Source: Dasypus novemcinctus (lineage: Eukaryota; Chordata; Mammalia; Cingulata; Dasypodidae). Taken from it: a stretch of 64,000 nt of DNA. Below the pieces are notes generated by a model. That model was not told where the DNA came from. It ran no database searches and worked only from the letters and a program-made list of their open reading frames with translations. Shown piece by piece: positions 50,261 through 59,739 of this stretch. The stretch lies in contig NC_080682.1 in assembly GCF_030445035.2 (NCBI RefSeq), positions 28,812,770 through 28,876,769 of the forward strand. Direction: 5' to 3'. The first letter of the stretch is position 1; every line of letters starts with the position of its first letter. The translations under genes were made by a program, and so were the position numbers.

Positions 50261-50985
50261 TATTTTGTGGCCACCGTTTGGAACCTGGGGGGAACTGTGC
50301 CTGTCTTAGGTCGGGGCGTGCAAACGGTTGGCCTACCCATCATCGAGAATGCAACAGCAGCAAAAGGCCGTGTCTCTGTCTTAGGTCGCTGTGCCTTACA
50401 ACCGTTCATGCCCAGTTGCCCGTCATTGGCTATCCAGTTCAGCTCCTCAGGGTGTGAGAGATTGATCAGCCGCCTCTAATGGTGAGGCAGGCGCAGTGAC
50501 TCACACTGGTGGCTAACAACGCACAGCAAAAAATGGGGGAAGTGGAGCGGCCTAGAGACCGGAGGGCCAAAAAACGACCATGGGGGGTGAGATAATGAGA
50601 AAAAGGTTTAAGAGAGGTTAAAAAGGGGTGGCTATAGTGGCGGGCTCTTCGGTCGTGATCAGTTGGTATCGGCGCGCATGTGCGATGTACACGGCGTAGG
50701 CTGATATAACTTCCACGCGTTTCTGTAAGAATTTAAGAAGACAGGGCATAAAAGCACAGATTATAATGATTATGATAAAGGAGCTGAGCAGGGGTGCGAG
50801 CCATGCCATGATGGGAGATGTGATCCAAGCTGAAAAAAGGGGTGAGAGGAGTCAGGAGGCAGGTGACATTTGTTTCGAAGGGTGCCAAAGGAATTGTTTT
50901 GCTAACGTAATTATATGGAAGAGTGCCATTAAGCCACAAGGGGGTAGCTGCTAATAGTGGGTGACTAATTATTACGACGATCGTG
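50261..50985 (-). other. Noncoding 3' region between env and 3' LTR
   Basis: No gene recognised. Short frames here are not conserved products. Rich in CpG compared with the host flank. Confidence 0.5.
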
Positions 50986-52724
50986 CTATGGCCTCTGAGT
51001 AGGCCCATTATAATTTTCACGATTGGCCATGTCTAGTCGGTGGTAATGGACCTGGAGAGGCTGCATTTTTATGGCATCCAGTTGTTGCTTTAAAAAAGCC
51101 ATAATCTTGTTAAAGAGAATAGGTCCTAGTGATAGAAGTATTAGTAGGCCAAGCAGAGGTCCCAAGAGGGGGAGTATATATGGTAACAATCCATGAAGCC
51201 CACTCCACAAGGGGTTGTTGGCTAACTCCTTCTTTTTTCCAGGTCTTCTTGAAGCTTTTTAACTTTATCTCAATCAATACCAGACTTGTTGGCATAAAAG
51301 CAGCACTGTTCTTGCAGAGCCAAGCATATTCCTCCACGTTCTGCTGTAAGCAGATCTAACCCTCTCCTGTTCTGCAAGACTATCTCAGCTAGGGAGTCTG
51401 TTTGATCTTGAATATCTTGTGTAGTGCTCGACAAAGCTTGGACATCATCAATTAATTGCTTAGATAATTTTGTATATTGAGTGAGAGAAATTCCTAACCC
51501 TGCCGTACCAGTGGCCAGGGCTCCGGAAATGCCTAATGTAACAAAAAGTGGGATCAACTGCACAGCCCTTCTAAAGTGGCTGGCAATATAGTCTATGCTG
51601 GGAATAGGTACAGGTTCAGTTCCGTTAATAACATTAACATCGAGGAGGAGAATAGCAAAAGTGCATGTCCCCGTCCAGTTAGACGGCAAGAAGGTATAAG
51701 CAAGATTACCGCCACAAACGAACACTGAGCTATTGTCTGCGCAAAGAGCGCCAGATGTAATGGATGTTGAGTTACACTGGGTGAAAGTGAGATGTCCTAA
51801 GTGAATCTCACCACTGTTGTTGGTAGACGGAGAGTGCAGGCAAGTGTTAGCATAAGTAAAGATAGGTTGTACTCTAATGGGTGGGATAATGGTACAGGTA
51901 CTATTAGGACGATAGGAATTCTTAGCTGTAGTTAAAGCTAGAGGTACAGGGGTCCCTATCCGTAAGCATAGCCAGCAGTTCTGTGCAGTATAAGGTTGGG
52001 ATTTATTGAGCAATTTAAAGGTAGCTTCAAGGATATCGAAAGTTTGAGCATCTATATTTAAGTCCCCAGTCTTAGGTAAAGCTAAGGGATGATATTCAAT
52101 TTGAGGAAATGAGCTCTTTATGATTTCCTCGATTCTCTCATGGATTATTATTTGCCGGGCTTTGTCTTGTGGGCCCCCTCCGTCCGAGACATCTACAGGA
52201 GGGACTAGATTCCAGCAAACAGTGTCTCCCATGGTACCGTGACAGCCGGCTTGGGTTAGCTTACTATTCCCTAGAGGACTGGGATTATTGCTCCAGTCTC
52301 CTCCAGCGCTGCCAGATTTGGTACGAGCTAATTTAGCAGTATAATAGGTCTTATTGTTTTCGGTGCACGATTGTACCTCATTATAACAGCTGCTGTGCAT
52401 GGATGGGTATATAGATTTACAGTGGCAGGGTCCAGGGCAGCCGCCTATGGAGGGAATTACTCTAGGTAGGTTTTGGCAGACCCACTGTTGTTTCCCATAA
52501 CCTCCGGTATGAATAGTCGGGGCCTGCAAATAGGCTATCTTATTATTATTGCACTGCACAGACTGTGTATACATATTGGGTACGATGATAACCTGACCTC
52601 CTTTGCACTCAGAAGGTTTACCGTATAGATTTTCCAAGATCTTCTGTGGGTTGGCGGGTGGTCCCATATCCCCCTGGGCAGTACTCAGAAGGCAGTTCAA
52701 TGTCCAGATCTTTAAGGGTAGCAT
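50986..52724 (-). pseudogene. env: Provirus env (gammaretroviral-type envelope), truncated
   Basis: Envelope precursor for receptor binding and membrane fusion. The frame is open for 484 codons from ATG at 52724 and stops at TGA 51270-51272. In order: weakly hydrophobic N-terminus, cysteine-rich surface subunit, SDGGGPQDKAR (52155-52187, the SDGGGx2Dx2R receptor motif of the ASCT2-using group), and CWLC near residue 245. The SU/TM junction reads SHFRR/AVQL, which lacks the Arg at -4 for a full furin site. Then come a fusion-peptide-like hydrophobic stretch, the immunosuppressive-type segment LQNRRGLDLLTAERGGI (51327-51377) and CX6CC (CLALQEQCC). The stop falls about 10 residues later. The membrane anchor and tail persist in another frame (about 51210-51000), displaced also by an indel in an A-run near 51246. 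As it stands the product would lack an anchor. Many N-glycosylation sites remain. Confidence 0.93.
52155..52187 (-). other. Env SDGGGx2Dx2R receptor-interaction motif
   Basis: The eleven codons read S-D-G-G-G-P-Q-D-K-A-R with no change from the consensus known for RDR-group envelopes. Confidence 0.9.
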
Positions 52725-52764
52725 TTTGGATTGCTTCGTGTCCTGTAAGAGAACAATATCTTTC

Positions 52765-55368
52765 TCAGGAAGAATTCTCTACCCTGGATAATTGGTTATT
52801 GTTATCCACTTGTTTTACCAAGTGTTCAGGTAGCCACCTGGCTGCATCCAGTTCTTTTGAATAAGCGCAAACTGATCCTCTGCCCCATAGCAGGACTGGG
52901 TCAGGGCCGTGCCATGTGTTATCCATGGGATCTTTCCACAGAACTGTGGCATGGTTAGTGGCAGACTGGGGGTGCCAGAAGCGTTCTGCAGCGGAGTGTC
53001 TCTTTTTGTCCAAGTTTAGGAAATTTTAAATGAAGAGAGAGAGGGATAGCAGGTTTCTGGGGGATCCTTTGACAGGATACCATTCCCCCTTTCTTATTTT
53101 TTCGATGGTATTTTTTAGGGATAAATGGGCTCTTTCAACTATACCTTGGCCTTGAGGGTTATAAGGAATGCCTGTAGTATGCTGTATGTGTAGGTGCTGG
53201 CAGAATGTTGTAAATACACTGCCTGTATATCCCGGGCCATTGTCCATTTTTACTCGCTGTGGAGTTCCCAGTACTGCCATGGTTGCCTAATACATGTGCT
53301 ATAACATTTTTTCCTGCTTCTCCCGTTTGTGGGGTAGCAAAGATGAAGCCGCTAAAGGTATCAACTATAACGTGCACATATTTCAGATTACCAAATTCAG
53401 GAATATGAGTTACATCCATTTGCCAGAGGGCATTGGGTATTAAACCGCAAGGGTTTACTCCTAAATGTGGTGTAGGTAGGAAGGTGATGCAGGAAGGACA
53501 TGCTTTGATGATTTGACAGGCTTGTTCCCTAGTAATTTTGAACATAAGTCTTAAGGTATGTGAATTAAGATGGTGTAGTTGATGGATTCTGATAACTTCA
53601 TTAAGGGGATTTAATTTGTTATTTAGGCTGTGGTTAACACAGCACACTAATCGAGTAGCTTGATCGGCCAGATGGTTCCCCAGAGTAAGGGGGCCTGGGA
53701 GGTTGGAATGGGCTCTAAGGTGGCCAATATAAAATGGGTTATGTCTACTTTGAATAAAAGACTGCAGCTGAGTAAACAGGGAGGCTGCTTCTGATACATT
53801 TTTTATTTGAGCGGCTGTTTCAAGGAGAGGGACTGACTGGGCTATATAGGTGCTGTCTGTAAAGAGGTTGAAAGGAGCGTCCTGGAAGGTGGAAAATACA
53901 GCTATAACAGCACGCAGTTCAGTGAGTTGTGCAGACTTTGAATGACTTTGAAGTCGCACTGTTTTGCCTTCACAAACATAAGCGGCGATTCTTGAAGAGG
54001 ACCCATTGGGGAATACTGATAGGGTGGTAGGGATGGGTTGGAGAGAGGTAGTTGTGGGAAAAATGAATTCATGCGTATTTAAGAAGTGAAGCAGCTTATT
54101 ATTGAGGTAGTGGTTGTCTATTTGTCCAGCACAGGTTGCACAGGCAATAGGCCAGCTATCAGTGGTTTGTAGTAACCAGCTGACTTGTTCCTTAGTATAA
54201 GGTTGGATTATAACATCAGGGTCTTTACTGAAATAATGCCTGCTTTGCTCTCTCCCTAGGTGGATAATATCTGCAATAGCTTGGTAGTAAGGATGGATTA
54301 CCTTTGCGGGGGACACGGGTAAGTGCACCCATAATATAGGCGCCGTTTTCCAGAATACTGCTGTGGGAGTGAGGGAAATTTTACATATGATGAAAAACAA
54401 GGGCTGATTGTAATCTATGGATGTGACAAATTGCAAGTGTAGAGCCTGTTCAACTAGTTTTAATGCTTGGCGTCCTTCCTGAGTAATACTCCTAGGAGAG
54501 TTGGGGTTAGAGTCTCCTTGTAATATGTTGAATAGGAGTTTTAAATCTCCTATGGTTAGTTTTAGATAGGGACATAGCCAATTTATGTCGCCTAACAATT
54601 TTTGAAAGTCACTTAGGGTTTTTAGTTTATCTAGCTTGAGGCTAGCCTTTCTGGTAATGATTTTGTGTCCTGTCATATGGAAGCCAAGATAAATGTAAGG
54701 GTCTTGCAGCTGCACTTTACCGGGGGCAATTTGAAGCCCGTGCACTCGCAAGGCTTGCTCCATACTCCCATAACATTGTAAGACATCCTGGCCATTATCT
54801 CCGGCTATGAGGATATCGTCCATATAATGAATGATATACAGTTTTTTCCACATTGTTCTGATTCCATTTATAGCAGAAGCTACAAACTTTTGGCACAAAG
54901 TAAGGCTGTTAGTCATGCCTTGGGGTAAAACTTTCCACTGATATCTTTTCATAGGCTCTCTAAAGTTGATGGAGGGAAGGCTGAATGCAAAGTACTTTTA
55001 GTCAACCAGGTGTAATGGAATGGTGAAAAAACAATCCTTTAAATCTATAATAATTTTGTAATATCCGAAAGGGATGGCGAGAGGGGTTGTAAGGCCCCCC
55101 TAGATACCATAGTTTTATTTACTGCTCTTAAATCTTGTAGTAATCGCCATTTACCAGATTTTTTCTTGATAACAAAAATAGGGGTATTCCAAGGAGAGTT
55201 ACTTTCTATGATATGTCCTGCTGTTAGCTGTTCCTGTACTAGCTGCTGAGCAGCCTGTAATTTTTCTGATGACAGAGGCCATTGATCGACCCACAAAGGT
55301 TCATCTGATAACCAGGTGATTTGATCTGCATGGGGTACAGGAAGATCAACGACCCCTAGGATAAATTT
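52765..55368 (-). pseudogene. pol: Provirus pol (RT, RNase H, integrase), broken
   Basis: Replication enzymes. The frame opens at the pro-pol slippery site (55362-55368). RT begins [15 protein letters not shown], and a frame change occurs near 55085. An in-frame TAA follows near 54999. Then a 597-codon open stretch (54952-53159) carries YMDD (54815-54826), RNase H (LFTDSTYIAQS, ADQATRLV) and the integrase N-terminus with H-H-C-C residues (LHHLNS, CPSC) and the first catalytic Asp (WQMDVTHI). A frameshift near 53285 moves the rest of the core into another frame (MDNGPGYTG; GQGIVERAH with the catalytic Glu). TAA at 53026-53028 precedes the C-terminal domain (WKDPMDNTWHGPDPVLLWGRG), which ends at 52765. 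Catalytic residues are present but the chain is broken at least four times. Confidence 0.93.
55349..55368 (-). promoter_or_regulatory. pro-pol -1 frameshift site (AAATTTA) with downstream stem
   Basis: On the minus strand A-AAT-TTA is in phase with the pro frame three codons before its TAG stop (55356-55358). Slipping back one base enters the pol frame, which is open from here. Five bases on, GGGGT can pair with ACCCC 15 bases later, a plausible stem or pseudoknot. Confidence 0.88.
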
Positions 55369-56160
55369 CCTAGGCCCTTTTTGTTGTTTTGTCCTGTTAC
55401 TAGTATAGGTTTGGTAATGCCTGACTCAAATTTTCCCAGGCCTTTTCCTGGTTTGAATCCCTGTGAAAGCATTTGAGCTGTAACTATATCATTGGGGCTG
55501 CCCATGAAAAGTCCCATTTGAGAGAGTAGATCTCTTCCCCAAAGGTTAATGGGGAGTCCGTGGAGGACATAAGGCTGTATGGTTCCCTGATTTCCTTCCC
55601 TATCCTTCCACATTATTAGCATGGAACTTTTTTCGGGGTTTTGAGTTTGACCTATGCCCTTCAGATTAGTTAGTGTGGGAGAGAGGGGCCAATTGGATGG
55701 CCAATTGGCCTTTTTCAGGATAGTAACATCTGCTCCCTTATCTATTAAGCTGGTGAATTCTTTACCATTGAGCCACAGAGTCATTGTGGGTTTGCTGGTG
55801 GAAATAGCTTGCACCCAGTAAAGGTCAGAAGAGCCGAACCCTCTATCCCTGCGGTCATTGCCAATGGCTGCATTATTGGTTGGTATTAAGGGGAGAATTA
55901 GCAATTGGACGATTCGCTGCCCTGCGGGTAAAGAGGTGATGCTTTTGGGGGCAGAAACCATAACTTTTATTTCTTCAGTGAAATCGTTATCTATGATTCC
56001 GGGGGAAATATGGAGGACACTGATAAGGGAGCTGCCCCGTCTGATTATTAAGCCAAAAGCTTTATCTGGTAATGGTCCAAATACACCGGTTGGCAGGGCT
56101 TGGACTCCCATTTGAGGCGTTAATACTGTGTGGGAGGAGGTACAGAGGTCCAATCCTGCG
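55356..56160 (-). pseudogene. pro: Provirus pro: dUTPase and protease, active site lost
   Basis: dUTPase followed by aspartic protease, the betaretroviral pro order. dUTPase begins ATPGSAGLDL and contains PGIIDNDF and ERGFGSS-like DRGFGSS motifs, so most conserved segments remain. The protease active site reads LIDKGADVTIL. The D-[T/S]-G triad is D-K-G (codon AAG at 55737-55739), which should abolish catalysis. The flap region and the C-terminal G-patch (GFKPGKGLGKF) are present. The frame is uninterrupted and is also continuous with the gag nucleocapsid frame upstream. Confidence 0.9.
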
Positions 56161-57700
56161 CTTCCCGGGGTGGCCCTGCAGGTTTGAAATGGATTGTTGT
56201 TGGCGGAAACTGCCCCATAAACTTGTTTTGGTGTCGGGGCCTGGGTCTGGCCCCTCCTCCGGTTTCCCCGAAAAGGAGGGAGGGGGTGTCCTGAGGAGTT
56301 GGTTTCGGATCTGCACTCATTAGCCCAGTGTTTACCCCGGCGGCAGCGTGGGCATATGCTAGGAAGTGGGGAAGACTTTGGGTTAGCACGAAGGCGGTGA
56401 CAGTCTTTTGCTAGATGGCTGGGGTCGCCGCAAGAAAAGCATGCTCTTGGCCCACGAGGCGCAAGAGGCGGAAACGCTTCTTTAAGGGCTGCAGCAAGGA
56501 CATTAACTTGTTGAGAGGTAGCCTCTTTTATTGCGGCAGCTACAGCTAGGCCCTGTTGTTTTGAAGGACCAATGTCAGAGCAAAGCTTAATGAAGCCTGA
56601 GAGGTCTTCCTTTTTCCTATAGGGTCTAATAGCTGCTTGGCACGCTGTATTGGCGTTTTCATAGGCTATTTGTTTTACGTATTCTGCATCTGTATTGGCA
56701 TCACCGAACATTCTCTCTGCAGCAGTGCAAAGCCTACCCACGAAATCAGAAAATGGTTCCTCGGGGCCCTGAGGGGTAGAGTTTAAGGAGGTGAGGGATT
56801 GACCTTCAGTGGGCAGTCTCTTCCATGCCTTAAGGGCAGCAGCACGGACTTGTTCAAAAAGACTGGCATCAAAATGCACTTGTTCTGAGGTTTGTTTAAA
56901 ATCTCCTGTACCAAGGAGTATGTCCTCAGTCCACCCATTCTTGGTTTTGAGATTATGCTGGGCGGCATCTTTGCAAAATTCACTCTATTCTGATTTCCAG
57001 AGAAGATAGTCTCCCACACTGAGAGCAGAGCGAGGGAGGGTGTGCCAGTCGTTGGGAGTGAGCCACCCATCAGCAATGTGCTCTAACACAGAGAGGGTGT
57101 AAGGAGCGGTAGGCCCATAAGTGGTAACTGCGGATTTTAGCTCCTTTAAGGCTTTGAAGGGGAAAGGATTGTAGACGCGCTCAGGCTCTGGCTCAATGGC
57201 GGCATCATCACCAGCTTAATGGGGACTTCCCGGTCTCTCGACAACAGGAAATGCGAGGCGGGGGAATGTGCACCTGGCTAAAGCGGAACCGTTGCGGCTG
57301 AATGGTTTGCGGAAGTTAGTGGCTTGAGAAGGGACAGGTGTTGATGTTGGGGAAGTTTTGGGGAGATTGAGCAGAGGGGGGTTTAAATTAAGTTGGTGTA
57401 GCAGGACTGAGCACTGGGACTGGAGCTCCTTTCTCTCCTTTAAAAGAATGAGCTGTGATTTTAGATCTGCGTTGGGGTCTGAGTTAGTAGAAGGAGCGAG
57501 AAAGGGGGGTGCAGTAGGGGCATATGGAGGAGGGTGAAAAATGGTGGGGCGCTTTTCACTTTCCGAACTGGAATCCTCGGAATCGGTGTCTAGAGCGTTA
57601 GGACCTGATTTACAGGTGACTCGTCCTCCCGGGTTGGAACAAGTCTTTCCTTTAGAGCTACTGCGGTTACAAGGGGGTGGAGCTGGCTCTTCATCACTTT
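56161..57700 (-). pseudogene. gag: Provirus gag: p12-like, capsid and nucleocapsid regions
   Basis: Structural polyprotein, middle and C-terminal parts, in one frame with two stops (TAA 57216-57218, TAG 56985-56987). The p12-like region has PPPY (57523-57534) immediately followed by APTAPP, so both PPxY and PTAP late-budding motifs are present. Capsid follows, with the major homology region QGPEEPFSDFVGRLCTAAER. Nucleocapsid has two zinc knuckles, CFSCGDPSHLAKDC and CPRCRRGKHWANEC. A GGGAAAC slippery site lies at 56262-56268, and the frame then runs on into dUTPase without a gag stop. Confidence 0.9.
56262..56268 (-). promoter_or_regulatory. gag-pro slippery heptamer GGGAAAC
   Basis: On the minus strand the heptamer is read G-GGA-AAC in the zinc-knuckle frame, the phase and sequence expected for type D gag-pro frameshifting. 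In this copy the gag frame itself continues into pro, implying a later indel. Confidence 0.72.
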
Positions 57701-58114
57701 CTATTTTGATGGATACTGAGTCTGAATCTGTGGGGAAGTATTAACGGGGGTTTTGACTGAGGGTGGGTTTGTCCGGTCCTGTGCTAAAAGTTCCTCGTCT
57801 TTTGCGACTACGCTAGCGGCAAGGGCATTGGCGTGAGGGACTTCGAGGATGTCATTGATAACATTCCAATAATGGAAGGCTGTAATGGGGATCTTTTCAG
57901 GGCCAAAGGTTTTGTAAAAATCCTGCAGAGCGTATCCTACCCTATGCCACCGCTTTTCTTCTATGGTTCCCTCTTGGGGAAGCCACGGGCAGACTTCTTT
58001 TAGGAAGGTAAAAAATTTTTGCAACTCTTTTATTTTAACCTTTACCCCTCTCGTCTTTAACGCCTCTCTGAGGCCTTCTATAAATGCCTCATGCTCACTC
58101 ACTGCTTGTCCCTT
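57701..58114 (-). pseudogene. gag: Provirus gag: matrix domain, start codon lost
   Basis: Matrix domain that targets Gag to membranes. The position of the initiating ATG is AAG (complement of 58112-58114). It is followed by GQAVSEHEAF, so the Gly that would be myristoylated is still second. The domain contains LREALKTRGVKVK, FLKEVCPWLPQEGTI and FGPEKIPITAFHYWN, a betaretroviral matrix layout (my recollection of type D matrix). The frame ends at TAG 57701-57703, and the next Gag segment continues in another frame. Confidence 0.88.
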
Positions 58115-58309
58115 ATGCACCGATCACTTACCGAGGCTTTGACCGGGAGGCAGGTTCCCTCTGGCGTCCTCTTGTTTGCTAAGGATGTTGATACGGAGGC
58201 TGATGGCCTCTCAGTAAGGATCTGGTTTCTCAGCTCTTAACTCTTGACTCATAGAATTGACCCGGCTGGGCTTTCTATCGACGTTCCTCACTGGATCCCT
58301 CATTTTCAG

Positions 58310-58327
58310 GTCCCTGTTCGGGCACCA
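58310..58327 (-). other. Primer binding site, tRNA-Lys3-like
   Basis: On the minus strand TGGTGCCCGAACAGGGAC, two bases after the 5' LTR. It matches the tRNA-Lys3 (UUU) 3' end complement at 17 of 18 positions (T for C at position 4). Confidence 0.9.
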
Positions 58328-58329
58328 CT

Positions 58330-58774
58330 TGACCCGACCCGTGGGACAGTCGAAGGAGGACCTGAAAGAGGGAGTGGAAATTGGAGGGACAAGAGACGAG
58401 AAGAATGGTGACAAGACAGGATTCTGATCAAGTCTCGTTTATTGAGGGTGGAGCATCAGACTTTATACTGAGGGTAGAATACGTGGCAAGGTGTGATTGG
58501 TGTGCAAGGCAAGTTTCCATAAAAGGCAATGAAAAATTGCTAGGCTGCTTGTCATAGGTTGTACATTTTCACGCCAATTGTGGCCCTGGAGCAGTACTGT
58601 GCAGGTGCGATCCTTTTTGCCTGGGAGATTATAGTGGAAGAAGGACAAGGAAGAGGAACAAGAGAGGGACCGTCGCCATGTTGACAGGCATGGTCTCTCT
58701 GTTAATAAGGCAGGCGGTTTGCCTTGCGCACACTTGCTGAGATCCCCTGTGGTCCATTATCATGGCTTCCCACA
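58330..58774 (-). repeat. 5' LTR of the betaretroviral provirus
   Basis: 445 bp, same ends as the 3' LTR. TATAAAG (complement of 58461-58467) is the likely TATA box and AATAAA (complement of 58438-58443) lies about 20 bp downstream, giving a short R region. About 29 differences from the 3' LTR by eye. Confidence 0.93.
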
Positions 58775-59729
58775 GTGGAGCAGACTAGTTTAGCAAATGG
58801 GATGATGAACCTAAAACCTGACAGAAAAATATGGCTGTGAAACACATGGCCATGGACCCCATCTGAAAATTCTGAGGGAAAGACCCCATCAGAAGGTTGC
58901 TGGAAGAACCTCATGAGAACTCCCCACTTGGAACAAGATTTTGTCTGGGATCTAGGAAAAGTCCTGGATATTCTCAAGGGGCTTTATTATTGCCCCCTGG
59001 TGTTGTAGAATTTGAGAGAGTTTCAATTATTTGCGTATAGAGAGGCCAGGACTCAGGAATGATTTTGAGAAGGAAAAATGGTTTATTGATGGCCAGCCAG
59101 ACTCGGGAACTTTCTGTTTCAATCCCAAGCCCCCAAAAAAGATTTTTGAGTCCCTTTTAAACAGAGAGGAAAGGCCAAATGGTCCTTTAGTTTCAGTTCT
59201 CAATAGGCTTGAATTAGCATATATTTCCACATCTTAGGTAAGTTTTTAGCATGGACCTCAGGTATTCTAGATAAGCTTTTAGCATATTTGGTTTGCATTT
59301 CCCCTGAATACTTAAACTTTATAGACCTTGCATTGTTAAACTGTTTCCTGGTCACCAAGGGCAGGAATGCAGCCTTTTTATCATCCCACACCCACAAGTC
59401 GCAGATAGTTTAGGTTATCTCTGAAGAGACAAAGAGCCTCCCACCCATAGCCCACATCACTGGAAGAATGGCAGGTGGGGGTAATCAATCAAAACAGCAA
59501 ACAACTGTGATGCTTCCCTCAAAACTAGCAAGGGAAGGAATAATTAATGGTATAAAAAGCAACCACACAAGTTAAATCTTTCTCTCCCTCTGCCTGAACC
59601 AGCCCTCAGGTACACATGGGGACTTGTAATCTGTTAAATTCTCCCATTTCTATTATGTTCCCTCATTTCCTTAATAAACTAGTTGCTTAACTAAACTGGC
59701 ATGTTCTTAAATTGTTTTGTGTAACATAG
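58775..59729 (+). repeat. Probable class I LTR, split by a solo LTR
   Basis: 58775-59000 and 59460-59729 look like one LTR: a TATA-like GGTATAAAAAGC near 59549-59560, AATAAA at 59672-59677 and an end GTGTAACA. The left end is hidden by the provirus junction, so the exact start is unknown. Confidence 0.5.
59001..59459 (-). repeat. Solo LTR, class I ERV family A (copy 2)
   Basis: 459 bp, TGTTGTAG to CCCACATCA, same family as 14857-15334. CTGG flanks both sides (58997-59000, 59460-59463): an exact 4-bp target duplication. Confidence 0.92.
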
Positions 59730-59739
59730 CCAACAACCT

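Larger units (their letters stand above)
49798..58774 (-). mobile_element. Betaretroviral (type D-like) provirus, complete length, defective
   Basis: 8,977-bp provirus in antisense: 5' LTR (58330-58774), primer site, gag, pro with dUTPase, pol, env, polypurine tract, 3' LTR (49798-50242). The gag-pro-pol genes are betaretroviral (dUTPase in pro, two frameshift sites, tRNA-Lys type primer site). The env is of gammaretroviral type with CWLC and CX6CC motifs. That combination is seen in simian type D viruses. Six-base flanks GTGAGG and GTGGAG match 4 of 6, an eroded target duplication. Hand counting gives about 29 LTR-LTR differences in 445 bp. Every gene carries at least one disabling change. 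An armadillo chimeric betaretrovirus using ASCT2 has been reported, and this copy may be an older relative. Confidence 0.95.

Noticed and set aside
51270-52724. Env as an intact captured fusogen (syncytin-type)
   Set aside because: The frame stops before the membrane anchor and the SU/TM cleavage site is weakened, so a fusogenic product is not possible from this allele.
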